The position numbers were made by a program, and so were the translations under genes. DNA of 64,000 nucleotides from Fluviicola chungangensis (lineage in GTDB: Bacteria; Bacteroidota; Bacteroidia; Flavobacteriales_D; Crocinitomicaceae). The notes beneath the pieces were generated by a model. That model was given only the letters and a program-made list of their open reading frames with translations, was not told the DNA's origin and searched no databases. This document shows, piece by piece, positions 1 through 8,189 of this stretch (positions within the stretch are counted from its first letter, which is position 1; every line of letters starts with the position of its first letter). Location of the stretch: contig NZ_VLPL01000003.1 of the NCBI RefSeq assembly GCF_007558725.1, forward strand, positions 186,001 through 250,000, read 5' to 3'.

Positions 1-1550
1 CTCTGAATCACACCTATATATCTGAACCGGAAAAAGTATTGGAATACGCAAAAGAACTTTCGGATGGTGTGCACCAATCTGATCTGATTGCAGTGGCAGA
101 ACCTGTAAAGCCTTTTCCGGAAGATAAATTATGGGAATTGGTTCGAAGATGGCAGCCTCGCATGGATATGGTGGAAGGTGGTCCGACCACGGCACCGAAA
201 TTTCCGCTTCCAAGCAACCTGGAGTTTTTATTGCACTACGGAATCCTGGAGAAAGAAGAAGGAGTTCAAAAATACGTACATCTGACCTTGCACAAAATGG
301 CATTCGGTGGAATTTACGATCAAGTTGGCGGTGGTTTTTCGCGATATTCAGTTGATTTGTTGTGGAAAATCCCTCATTTTGAGAAAATGTTATACGATAA
401 CGGGCAATTGCTGAGTGTATATGCAGAAGCTTATTCTCACACCAAAATTCCGGAATACAAACGAGTCTTGGATCAAACGCTCGGCTGGCTCGAACGCGAA
501 ATGAAAAGTGAAGAGGGCGGATTATTTGCTGCTCAGGATGCCGATTCGGAAGGAGTGGAAGGAAAATATTATGTGTGGACAAAAGAAGAGATTGATACGG
601 CTTTGGGCGAAAATGCGTCCTGGTTTTGGAAATTTTACAATCCGGGAAATAAAGGATATTGGGAGCATCAACAATGGGTTTTACTGAGAAATGAAACCTG
701 GGAAGCGTTTTGTAAGAACAATCCATCCATTGATGCGACAAAGATCCAAGAACAATTGGATACCTTGTTGCATATCCGAAAAAAACGCATTGCCCCGGTT
801 ACGGATACCAAATGTCTGACGGCCTGGAATGCATTAACCATCACCGGATTACTCGAAGCATTCAAAGCGACGGAAGATCAGGCTTACTTGAAACTGGCCT
901 TGCAAATTGCTAAATGGATCCGGAAATACCAAACAACTGCTGATTTTCAGTTACTTCATACCCGCCAAAACGGACGTTCGTTCATCACCGGATTTTTGGA
1001 CGATTATGCCACAACGATTCAGGCATTTCTTTCACTGTATCAAATTACAGCAGATGAAGAAGATCTGAATTTTGCCAAAGAACGATGCAATTATACTTTG
1101 CAGCATTTCTACGATGAGGTATCGGGTATGTTCTATTTTACCGCAGATAATCACGACCTGATTGCCCGGAAAATGGAAATCAATGACAATGTCATTCCGG
1201 CAACAAACAGTATCATGGCAAATAACCTGCTCACGCTTTCCTTGTTGACCGACAACCTGGATTACGAAGCAAAATCCAAACAATTACTGCAAAATGTGAT
1301 CGATGGAATGGAGCAATACGGTTCCGGATATTCCAATTGGGCGCTCTTGTTACTGCGGTTCCAAAAAGAAGTGCGTTTGTTGACAATCCCGAAAACTGCT
1401 GATTGGAATGTGTTTAGAAAGCAAAGTTCACCGTTTTTACTGGTGCGTTATACCAACGATACTGAAGCAACGGTGTGCGCTGCAGGTTTGTGTTCGATCC
1501 CGATGGTGCATGTGCGGGAAGTAGAAGATTATTTGGAGAATTTGAATTAA
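1..1550 (+). CDS. YyaL/DUF255-family thioredoxin-domain protein (5' end outside window)
   Basis: The reading frame is open from base 3 with no stop, so the gene starts upstream of the window; the TTG at 39 is internal. About 515 residues are visible, against roughly 650-700 for the family (YyaL, SSP411/SPATA20), so the missing part should be mainly the N-terminal thioredoxin-like domain. What remains is the (alpha/alpha)6-barrel-like portion related to N-acylglucosamine epimerase and glycosidase folds. The family signature is clear: GGIYDQVGGGFSRYSVD followed by WKIPHFEKMLYDN, then DADSEGVEGKYYVW and a TKCLTAWNALTITGL segment. The biochemical role of the family is poorly defined, and a redox or sugar-binding function is only inferred from the folds. 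It ends convergently with msrA across a hairpin. The family call is firm; the function is unknown. Confidence 0.9.
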   Translation, partial: LNHTYISEPEKVLEYAKELSDGVHQSDLIAVAEPVKPFPEDKLWELVRRWQPRMDMVEGGPTTAPKFPLPSNLEFLLHYGILEKEEGVQKYVHLTLHKMAFGGIYDQVGGGFSRYSVDLLWKIPHFEKMLYDNGQLLSVYAEAYSHTKIPEYKRVLDQTLGWLEREMKSEEGGLFAAQDADSEGVEGKYYVWTKEEIDTALGENASWFWKFYNPGNKGYWEHQQWVLLRNETWEAFCKNNPSIDATKIQEQLDTLLHIRKKRIAPVTDTKCLTAWNALTITGLLEAFKATEDQAYLKLALQIAKWIRKYQTTADFQLLHTRQNGRSFITGFLDDYATTIQAFLSLYQITADEEDLNFAKERCNYTLQHFYDEVSGMFYFTADNHDLIARKMEINDNVIPATNSIMANNLLTLSLLTDNLDYEAKSKQLLQNVIDGMEQYGSGYSNWALLLLRFQKEVRLLTIPKTADWNVFRKQSSPFLLVRYTNDTEATVCAAGLCSIPMVHVREVEDYLENLN

Positions 1551-1590
1551 CTAGCAGCACATTTATCGACAAATCCCACTAGATAATTGA

Positions 1591-1614
1591 GGGCACGCGA
1601 TGAATCGCGTGCCC
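1591..1614. terminator. Bidirectional hairpin between convergent genes
   Basis: Two perfect 10-base arms (gggcacgcga / tcgcgtgccc) flank a TGAA loop between the DUF255 gene and the convergent msrA. There is no strong T-run on either side, so termination is inferred from position and stem strength. Its core resembles the hairpins at 11074 and 61514. Confidence 0.6.
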
Positions 1615-1639
1615 TCAGAACAGATTAACGGGTATCATT

Positions 1640-2299
1640 TTAGTTCTTCTTTTCTTCCGTTTTCAACATTTCGGGAGCTTTAATTTTAAATTGCTCCAGT
1701 CTCGGTTGTGAAACTGCCTGCACATATCCGTTGTTCGGATTACGGCATTCAAAGTTTTGATGGTATTCTTCCGCCTTGTAAAAAGCTGTGAATTTGACCA
1801 CCTCTGTGGTGATTCTTGGGAATTTCTTTTCTTTCAGCAAATGCTCAATATACGCTTTTGCATGATCGCGTTCGTAATTAGTTTGGTAGAAAATAGCCGA
1901 GCGATATTGCGTTCCGGCATCCGGGCCCTGGCGATTCAACGTGGTCGGATCATGGGAATCGTAAAAGACTTTCAAAAGGTCATCGTAGGAAATAACGGTA
2001 GAATCGTAATAAATTTTCACAGTTTCAGCATGTCCGGTAGTTCCGGTGCATACTTCTTCGTAGGTCGGATTTTCGACATGTCCGCCCGAATACCCGCTTT
2101 CCACTTCGGCCACTCCTTTTACGGATTCGTAAATAGCTTCGACACACCAAAAACAACCGCTTCCGAAGTAAGCAACCTGGTAGTTGGATAATTGGGCAGG
2201 AGTTTTTGAAAGTTTGTCCGCTTCGGCAGTTTTGGTTTTCTGACCACATGCACTCACGGAGATCAGCATAACAATTAAGGAGAAAATGAACTGTTTCAT
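1640..2299 (-). CDS. msrA: Peptide-methionine (S)-S-oxide reductase, lipoprotein form
   Basis: MsrA reduces the S-epimer of methionine sulfoxide in oxidised proteins, using a nucleophilic Cys. The signature GCFWC lies at residues 48-52, with catalytic Cys49, and is followed by GYSGGHVENPTYEEVCTG and the conserved C-terminal NPNNGYV segment. The N-terminus is a signal sequence with a lipobox ending at Cys18 (SVSAC), so the mature protein is probably anchored to a membrane and repairs envelope proteins rather than cytoplasmic ones. At 219 residues it has the family length plus the leader. The ATG at 2297-2299 starts the signal peptide. A 7/8 match to the promoter consensus (TAACTTGA on the minus strand) lies about 15-20 bases upstream. 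It is convergent with the DUF255 gene, and the MsrA domain is unambiguous. Confidence 0.95.
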   Translation of the reverse strand: MKQFIFSLIVMLISVSACGQKTKTAEADKLSKTPAQLSNYQVAYFGSGCFWCVEAIYESVKGVAEVESGYSGGHVENPTYEEVCTGTTGHAETVKIYYDSTVISYDDLLKVFYDSHDPTTLNRQGPDAGTQYRSAIFYQTNYERDHAKAYIEHLLKEKKFPRITTEVVKFTAFYKAEEYHQNFECRNPNNGYVQAVSQPRLEQFKIKAPEMLKTEEKKN

Positions 2300-2610
2300 A
2301 GATAATTTTTCTCAAGTTACGACAGACTTCTATTTCCGGTTTTATTCCTCCCTGTTTTTAACCTTTATTAAGTTTGTAATTTTATTCTCTCACTAAGGCT
2401 CAAAAGGCTTTGACGAAGTCGAAGCATAAGCTCCAAAGCTAAAATCTGCGAAATCAGCGAGATCTGCGGGTGAAAAAATTCCAGTTGCAATTTAAAGCTC
2501 CGGGAATTTAAATAAGACAAATAATTGAGCCAGAAACAACAAAAAAAAGTAGAAAGGTTTAAAAAGTCGGCTCAACTGATTATATTCGCACCCTTAAAAG
2601 AAAATATAGA
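2300..2610. other. Intergenic region, 311 bp
   Basis: The region lies between divergent msrA and the PpiD-like gene and holds no convincing ORF. It contains a low-complexity patch at 2443-2470 with repeated 'atctgcg' units and, at its right edge, a promoter-like TATATTCG. It may hold a dispersed intergenic repeat; nothing else was recognised. Confidence 0.5.
2581..2588 (+). promoter_or_regulatory. Bacteroidota -7 element of the PpiD-like gene
   Basis: TATATTCG matches TAnnTTTG at seven of eight positions and sits 22 bases before the ATG at 2611, which predicts a leader of roughly 18 bases. Confidence 0.45.
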
Positions 2611-4821
2611 ATGGCAATCATTGGTAGAATTAGAAACATGCGTTACCTCCTGGTAGGTATCACTGGTTTAGCTCTTTTAACTTTTATCCTTACCGGATTA
2701 TTTGATAAAATCGGTTCTTCGGTTGATAGAGGTACATTAGGTACAATCGACGGAAATGAAGTAGATACGGCAGTATATTATACGAAATTGCGTCAGTTTG
2801 AAATGTCTGACAGACAACAATTTCAGCAACAGCAAAAAGAGTATACAGATAAGGATGCGGAACAATCTGCTGATAAGGCATGGACAGCTTCTGTAGATGA
2901 AATTATTTTAAAAGGAGAGTACGAAGCACTTGGTTTGGCTGTTTCTGAAAAAGAATTTACTTCTTTCCTTTATGGGGAGGAAGGATTTACCTTATTGCCG
3001 GAAATTCAACAAGCATTTACAGATCCTGCTACCGGTCAGTTCAATGCTGCTCAATTGGAGAAATACATTCAGGAACAGGAAAAATCTACTGATCCTGCTG
3101 CGATCGAAAACTGGAAAAGAACCAAAGAAGCAATTCGTACACAACGGATGCAGGAAAAATACTTCCAGTTCTTGGGGCAGGGAGCGTATGTAACAAAATT
3201 GGAGGCTAAAAACGAATATTTGGCAAAGAACGAATCCAAGTCCATATCATTCGTGATGGGAGCTTACCGTGAGATCACAGAAGAACAAATGAAGATTTCC
3301 GATAAAGAAGTTCGTGCATTCTATGAGAAGAACAAAGACAAGCCGAAATACCAGGTAATGGCAGGACGTGATGTAAAATACTTCGATGTAACGATCGTTC
3401 CTTCCAAAAAGGATTCGATGGCGTTCAATAAAGAACTGGCAGCAATCAAGAAAGCATTTGCTACCGAAACAAATGATTCCCTGTTCATTTTGGAAAATTC
3501 CGAACTGCCGAGAATGTACGCATCAGGTCATATGATGACTTTCCGTCCGGAAGGGGATCCGAAAGCACGCCAGGGAATGACATATCCTGCTGCAATGGAT
3601 ACGGTATTCAAAACAGCAACGATCGGTCAGATCGTTGGACCTTACAATGAGAATGGAACAACCCGCATCGCAAAGGTGTTGGATTTCAACTCGACAGTAA
3701 TGAAAGTGCGTCACATTTTGATCAGTGCACAAAAAGGAGATACGAAGAAAATTGCTTCTGCTAAGAAATTGGCCGACAGTTTGGCGAAAGTGGTGAATGC
3801 TTCCAACTTTGAGGAATTCGTGAAAAAATATTCGGAAGATCCGGGATCGAAAGACAAAGGGGGTGTTTACGAAGATTTTATGGATTACGAAATGGTGACA
3901 CCATTCTCCGACTTTGCAAAAGACAAACCGGTTGGAACAATCGGAGTGGTTCAAACGGATTTCGGATTCCACATCATGGAAGTATTGGATCGAAAAAGCG
4001 ATTCCAGATTCCCGGTATTGGCAGTAGTTCAAAAAACACTGCTGCCTTCCGAGGATACAAAAATGAATTTGAAAGACAAAGCATACAGCTTGTTGGCGAA
4101 AATAGACAGAGAGTTAAACAAGAAAACAGATATCACGGATAAAATTATCTTGTTTGATACCATTGCACGTAGAGAAGGATATTACTCCAGACCTGCACGT
4201 ATGTTTGATGAATCTCCGAAAGTACAAGGGTTCACAACTAAAATGGCGGCACAAACCATTTTGGAATTGGCTTACAATGACGAAGCGGAAGTTGGAGATT
4301 TGTGTTCTTCACCGATCCAGGATGACAACCGCCTGATCATTGCCATTGTTTCATCCATTCGTGAAAAAGGAGCTCCTGCATTGGTAGATACTTACGAACG
4401 TATGCGAACTGACGCGTTGAACGAGAAAAAAGCAAATTCAATCCTGAAGAAGATCGGATCTGTAACAAACTTAGAAGCATTGGCTAAAAAGTTGAAAACA
4501 GATGTAAAACAAGCAGAAGTAACGTTCGCATCACCAAGTATTCAGGGTGGTGGTTATGAACCGGAGGTAGTGGGAGCATTGTTCTCCGGAAAGATCAAGG
4601 ATAAAATGTCTTCCAAAGCAACGGTTGGTCAATCCGGAGTATACGTTATCCGTGTGAACAAAACGGTAAAAGCTCCTGCAGCGAAAAACTACGATGCAGA
4701 GAAAATGCAGATGTTAGGTCAGATCAAAGGAAGTATTGCAAACTACTCCCGCCAGGCATTGCAGAAAAAATTGAACGTAATGGACAACAGAGCACTTTTG
4801 GAAGCTGGAATTGTTCGTTAA
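2611..4821 (+). CDS. PpiD/SurA-like peptidylprolyl isomerase, membrane-anchored
   Basis: This is a 736-residue periplasmic foldase candidate. A short cytoplasmic start (MAIIGRIRNMR) leads into one membrane helix at about residues 12-32, then a SurA_N-like helical region with a charged coiled-coil-like stretch. A parvulin (PpiC-type) rotamase domain lies at about residues 365-465 (VRHILISAQKGD at its start, FGFHIMEVLDR at its end). A second, degenerate parvulin-like or SurA-like helical region follows. The order of anchor, SurA_N, rotamase and C-terminal extension is that of PpiD, which helps outer-membrane and secreted proteins leave the translocon; here it may serve the T9SS cargo and barrels nearby (inference). 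The ATG is preceded by AAAATATAG and a promoter-like element. A strong intrinsic terminator follows. Confidence 0.88.
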   Translation: MAIIGRIRNMRYLLVGITGLALLTFILTGLFDKIGSSVDRGTLGTIDGNEVDTAVYYTKLRQFEMSDRQQFQQQQKEYTDKDAEQSADKAWTASVDEIILKGEYEALGLAVSEKEFTSFLYGEEGFTLLPEIQQAFTDPATGQFNAAQLEKYIQEQEKSTDPAAIENWKRTKEAIRTQRMQEKYFQFLGQGAYVTKLEAKNEYLAKNESKSISFVMGAYREITEEQMKISDKEVRAFYEKNKDKPKYQVMAGRDVKYFDVTIVPSKKDSMAFNKELAAIKKAFATETNDSLFILENSELPRMYASGHMMTFRPEGDPKARQGMTYPAAMDTVFKTATIGQIVGPYNENGTTRIAKVLDFNSTVMKVRHILISAQKGDTKKIASAKKLADSLAKVVNASNFEEFVKKYSEDPGSKDKGGVYEDFMDYEMVTPFSDFAKDKPVGTIGVVQTDFGFHIMEVLDRKSDSRFPVLAVVQKTLLPSEDTKMNLKDKAYSLLAKIDRELNKKTDITDKIILFDTIARREGYYSRPARMFDESPKVQGFTTKMAAQTILELAYNDEAEVGDLCSSPIQDDNRLIIAIVSSIREKGAPALVDTYERMRTDALNEKKANSILKKIGSVTNLEALAKKLKTDVKQAEVTFASPSIQGGGYEPEVVGALFSGKIKDKMSSKATVGQSGVYVIRVNKTVKAPAAKNYDAEKMQMLGQIKGSIANYSRQALQKKLNVMDNRALLEAGIVR

Positions 4822-4842
4822 GGTTATAAATATATAAACAAG

Positions 4843-4872
4843 AAAAAGGTTGTGCGTTGGTACAACCTTTTT
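4843..4872 (+). terminator. Intrinsic terminator after the PpiD-like gene
   Basis: Arms aaaaaggttgt / acaaccttttt enclose an 8-base loop and run into a T-rich tract (ttttttgtttt). A related hairpin follows the gene at 5633. Confidence 0.85.
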
Positions 4873-4904
4873 TGTTTTCTGTATTTTAGTTAAAACAGAA
4901 CATA

Positions 4905-4958
4905 CGAAAAGAACAGCCCTTAAAAAATCTCTTCAATGAATATCACGCTTATGCATAG
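4905..4958 (+). pseudogene. Short relic of the 5633-type outer-membrane protein gene
   Basis: Read in the frame GAA CAG CCC TTA from 4911, this stretch encodes KEQPLKNLFNEY, nearly the same as residues just after the signal peptide of the protein at 5633 (KEQPLKNLFNEYQIS). It then diverges (HAYA) and stops at 4956-4958. No start, signal peptide or barrel remains. It is best read as a fragment left by duplication or deletion within this barrel cluster; it also sits directly behind a terminator similar to the one that follows the intact copy. Confidence 0.65.
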
Positions 4959-4985
4959 GTATTTATTAAAGTAACAACTGACAAT

Positions 4986-5624
4986 ATGAAGTCATCAATC
5001 ATCGCAATCGCCTCTTTCATTTCCTTATCTTGGAATTTAAATGCTTATGCTCAAACAAACGATTCATTAGGAAAGTCAAAAATCGATTTTTCAGTATTGG
5101 AACGAAGAATCCAATTTTCTTCCAAAAATGAATTGGGAGGATTAAAAGGAATAGGCCGTTTGAAAGATGCCAGTGATTACACGGCTCATAATTCCGAGTG
5201 GGCTTTGGAGTTAACGAGCACGAATGGAATTCAAACGGGTTCGTTTTTTGCCGGAATCGGTACAGGGGTGAGGTATTGGGGCAATAGCATAGTGGTTCCG
5301 CTTTTCCTGCATGTATCTTATGATTTATTAATCAACCGGAAGATCAGGGGCTTTTTCCTGCATGGCGATATAGGAAATCAATTCGGGACTCGTAAAAGCA
5401 ATTCTCAAGGAGACAAAGAAACCGGAGGTTTCTATGCTGCTTATGGCCTGGGTTACAACATTCCGGTTAAAAAACAAACGCTGTATGTAAAAGCAAGTAT
5501 GTGCCACCAAAGAGCCACTGCAGAAGGAAAATTTAGCGGTTTAGGACCAAGTACGGTTCCGGAGAAGTATAGCTTGAATTACCTGTTTTTCCGGGTCAGT
5601 GTGGGTTGGAGATTTACGAAATAA
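4986..5624 (+). CDS. Predicted outer-membrane beta-barrel protein, unknown function
   Basis: The protein has 212 residues. The N-terminus is a signal peptide (cleavage probably after ...NLNAYAQ, about residue 23), and the rest alternates glycine/aromatic-rich strands typical of small outer-membrane barrels (FFAGIGTGVRYWG, GGFYAAYGLGYNI) with a terminal aromatic strand (FFRVSVGWRF). No family motif was recognised and there is no clear similarity to the neighbouring 5633 family. It ends eight bases before the next ATG, so the two genes are probably cotranscribed. Export and barrel topology are inference from composition. Confidence 0.75.
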   Translation: MKSSIIAIASFISLSWNLNAYAQTNDSLGKSKIDFSVLERRIQFSSKNELGGLKGIGRLKDASDYTAHNSEWALELTSTNGIQTGSFFAGIGTGVRYWGNSIVVPLFLHVSYDLLINRKIRGFFLHGDIGNQFGTRKSNSQGDKETGGFYAAYGLGYNIPVKKQTLYVKASMCHQRATAEGKFSGLGPSTVPEKYSLNYLFFRVSVGWRFTK

Positions 5625-5632
5625 ATAGAGTT

Positions 5633-6292
5633 ATGAGAATCTTACTTTTATTCGTTTTAATAGGCTCTCTGAATTTTACTTTCGGACAAGAGAAGGAACA
5701 ACCCTTAAAAAACCTCTTCAATGAATACCAGATTTCGATTAATCACGGAGCTGCTAATCCAAGAACTTTTTTTGGCGGAGGACTTGGGGCTGGTCATGTG
5801 TTCAGATCGGACAAAACTGTCGGATCAAAAGTGGGGTTAGAAGCAGACTTTTTTCATTTTTGGAATGGGGAAATTACACCGCCTTACAGTAATGAACCGA
5901 GAAGGAATCAGCACTATTATTCAACGAATATAAGCGTTCCTTTTGCATTTCAATTGAATTTTGGAACTCCTATTCATTTTCTGATTGAGCTGGGAGGTAG
6001 ACTTGGAGTTAATGTACATACTCAATATTCGGCAGATGTATATCAAACAGCTATTGATTCAGAATCATTCGGAAAATTCGAATATGAAAAAACAACATTG
6101 AGTTTGGGAGCTTTTTTGGGATTAAATGGAGGAGTTGGTGTTATTATTCCACTTAATGAAAGATGTAATTTGGTCTTGAAACCGGATGTCGGTCTAAATT
6201 TGTATTCTGGCAAACCAGATTTCGCTGTAAATGCTGGACCACCGGCTAATGCTTACATTCGAATTAATTTTGGTTTAAGATTTATTAATTAA
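5633..6292 (+). CDS. Outer-membrane beta-barrel protein (PorT/OmpW-like topology), paralog of 7478
   Basis: The protein has 219 residues when started at ATG 5633; that start gives a compact signal peptide (MRILLLFVLIGSLNFTFGQ), whereas the open frame upstream adds only charged residues overlapping the previous gene. Mature residues begin KEQPLKNLFNEYQISINHG, followed by glycine- and aromatic-rich strands (FFGGGLGAGHVF, VGLEADFFHFWNG) and a final strand YIRINFGLRFIN, as in eight-stranded barrels. It is closely similar to the frameshifted gene at 7478, and a fragment of the same family lies at 4905. The function is unknown. A hairpin terminator follows at 6310. Confidence 0.8.
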   Translation: MRILLLFVLIGSLNFTFGQEKEQPLKNLFNEYQISINHGAANPRTFFGGGLGAGHVFRSDKTVGSKVGLEADFFHFWNGEITPPYSNEPRRNQHYYSTNISVPFAFQLNFGTPIHFLIELGGRLGVNVHTQYSADVYQTAIDSESFGKFEYEKTTLSLGAFLGLNGGVGVIIPLNERCNLVLKPDVGLNLYSGKPDFAVNAGPPANAYIRINFGLRFIN

Positions 6293-6309
6293 AGCTCGTA
6301 AGATAATTT

Positions 6310-6341
6310 AAAAGGTTGTGTCCACTGCGATACAGCCTTTT
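6310..6341 (+). terminator. Intrinsic terminator after the 5633 barrel gene
   Basis: Arms aaaaggttgt / acagcctttt (one G-U pair) are followed by ttgtttt. The outline matches the terminator at 4843, consistent with a duplicated gene end. Confidence 0.75.
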
Positions 6342-6406
6342 TTGTTTTCAGCTTCGAAATGATCAATATTCATCCTATCTTCATAGCAACGAATTAAACT
6401 GCAACA

Positions 6407-7447
6407 ATGAAACTGCTTCGATCGATCTCTATGTTTGTATTTATGGTGCTTACTTTCGCAAATGCTGCTTTTTCTCAGTGTTTTGACGATACTTATGCAA
6501 CAATCACTAACAAAGAATTGCTTCCCTGCAACAATCAGGAATGGGTACTGGAATACGAGGAGCAATTTGACGGAAAAGAATTGAATTCAAACCACTGGAT
6601 CCTTCCTTATCAGGGAGTGTTGGCCGGATTTAATTTTGAGCGGGACGGTTCCAAAGTGTGGTACGCCAATACGAACACGCATCCCAAAATTCCGGTTTCC
6701 CATAACATCGTTGCTCAAAACGGAATCCTGAAATTGATTGCCCAAAAAGAAACAACCCCAATCGATGGAAGCTACGTGGTGGACTGGTCAAAAACTCCTC
6801 CGGGAAGAGATTCTTCTTCTTTTTTATACTCTTCTGCCTGGATCGAATCGCAGCGTATGTTTGGATACGGAAAATACGAAGCACGGATCAAAATCCCAAA
6901 AGGAAAAGGATTGTGGCCGGCTTTCTGGCTGTTCAATGGCGAAAATGGGAAACACAATTACGAGATCGACATTTTTGAATTTTGGAACGAGTATAATTGC
7001 GTTGGGAGATACAAGAAAAATCGCTTGTCCAAGAACCCACATTTTACCATCCATGGCGATAGCATCAATCGTACCAGTTCCCAATGTGCAGACGACCAGT
7101 ATCCGTGTTACGGCAATTGGGGAAATTCAAAAATCGATTATAGTGACGATTACCACATTTATGCGGTAGAATGGGATTATTACAAGATCATCTGGACGAT
7201 CGACGGAGAGGTTGTTCATTCGCTGTACCGGTTTAATTCGAAGAATGGAACGCCTACAGACTGCAACACTATCCGGGAAGGAGAGGAATACAAAGTAAAC
7301 GAATCCTGGCCTTTTACAGACCAAATGCAGGTGCGATTCAACCTGGGCGTACAACACGGAAATGAAAACGACCCGAATGCAAGTGATGATTTTCCGCAGG
7401 CAATGGAAATCGATTATTTTCGTTTTTATCAAAAAGGGACTAATTAA
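6407..7447 (+). CDS. Secreted glycoside hydrolase family 16 (beta-glucanase-like)
   Basis: The protein has 346 residues with a signal peptide (MKLLRSISMFVFMVLTFANAAFSQ, residues 1-24), so it is exported. The GH16 fold is shown by the opening motif (EEQFDGKELNSNHWI), the MFGYGKYEARIKIPKGKGLWPAFWLF strand pair (given here in two parts: MFGYGKYEARIKIP and KGKGLWPAFWLF) and the catalytic E-I-D-I-F-E at residues 186-191, in which Glu186 is the expected nucleophile and Glu191 the acid/base. HIYAVEWDYYKIIWTIDG and the final EIDYFRFYQ strand complete the jelly roll. Family members cleave beta-1,3/1,4-glucans, laminarin, agar or carrageenan; the substrate cannot be read from this sequence. No T9SS C-terminal domain is present. 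It lies between two copies of the same barrel family. Confidence 0.9.
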   Translation: MKLLRSISMFVFMVLTFANAAFSQCFDDTYATITNKELLPCNNQEWVLEYEEQFDGKELNSNHWILPYQGVLAGFNFERDGSKVWYANTNTHPKIPVSHNIVAQNGILKLIAQKETTPIDGSYVVDWSKTPPGRDSSSFLYSSAWIESQRMFGYGKYEARIKIPKGKGLWPAFWLFNGENGKHNYEIDIFEFWNEYNCVGRYKKNRLSKNPHFTIHGDSINRTSSQCADDQYPCYGNWGNSKIDYSDDYHIYAVEWDYYKIIWTIDGEVVHSLYRFNSKNGTPTDCNTIREGEEYKVNESWPFTDQMQVRFNLGVQHGNENDPNASDDFPQAMEIDYFRFYQKGTN

Positions 7448-7477
7448 AGCATACAACAACACCAAATCAACGGGAAT

Positions 7478-8127
7478 ATGAAAAACAGAATCTTAATATT
7501 CTTTTTCCTCTTGTCGGGATCCGGGTTTTCTCAATTGGATGAACAATCTTTGAGGAATTTGTTCAATGAGTTCCATGTTTCGGTTAACCACGGAATTGGC
7601 TCTGAACGCAATTTCTTCGGGGCGGGATTGGGCGTAAATCATGTTTTTAGAGCGGATCAGGCATTGGGAGCGCGAGTTGGTTTGCAAGCGGATTTTTATC
7701 ACTTCTGGAACGGGGGAGTTTCTGGTCCCGAATTCAATAAATATGAAAGCAGGTATAATCAGCATTTTAACGCCCTGAATATCAGTGTTCCGATTGCTAT
7801 GCAGGTTAATTTCGGTTATTCGGTAAGGTACCTGTTTGAAATGGGAGCCGAGTTAGGAGTGAATGCAGCTACTGCGTATTCGGCGGATATTATTCATTCT
7901 GGTTCTGCACCGTCGTAAAGGAACATGTTAATTCAACAATGAATTTGGGAGCGTTTCTTGGTTTTAATATGGGGGTTGGCGTCCGAATACCATTCAATGA
8001 TGCGATTAGTTTGTTAGTCAAACCAGGCATCGGCGTACAGGGGTATATCTCGGGTTTCAAGAGCGACGGTTTAACCGCGGGAAACGCATATGCCAAACTG
8101 ACTTTGGGGATTCTGCTTCAGAATTAG
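7478..8127 (+). pseudogene. Frameshifted outer-membrane barrel gene, paralog of 5633
   Basis: The first frame (7478-7918) encodes a signal peptide (MKNRILIFFFLLSGSGFSQ) and the first two thirds of the barrel (NLFNEFHVSVNHG, FFGAGLGVNHVFRAD, LQADFYHFWNG). It matches the 5633 product until SADIIHSG and then stops early. The remainder (VVKEHVNSTMNLGAFLGFN through LTLGILLQN at 8127) is in the frame one base back, and matches the end of the paralog (LSLGAFLGLN). The shift falls between about 7888 and 7915, and no slippery homopolymer is evident there. It is therefore a broken gene or a sequencing error. The 3' fragment has no signal peptide and is unlikely to be a gene on its own. Confidence 0.85.
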
Positions 8128-8134
8128 AACAAAA

Positions 8135-8167
8135 AAAGAGCGACTCGTTACACCGAATCACTCCTTT
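8135..8167 (-). terminator. Terminator of the cyclophilin-FKBP gene
   Basis: On the minus strand, arms AAAGGAGTGATTCG and CGAGTCGCTCTTT pair using G-U wobbles and one bulge, and are followed by a run of T. On the plus strand the same pairs are A-C mismatches, so it should act mainly for the minus-strand gene. Confidence 0.6.
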
Positions 8168-8189
8168 AAATAAATGGGGTTAAAAGAAC

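Noticed and set aside
7888-7945. Programmed ribosomal frameshift in the barrel gene
   Set aside because: No slippery heptamer or stimulatory structure is evident, and small barrel proteins are not known to use one; a mutation or sequencing error is simpler.
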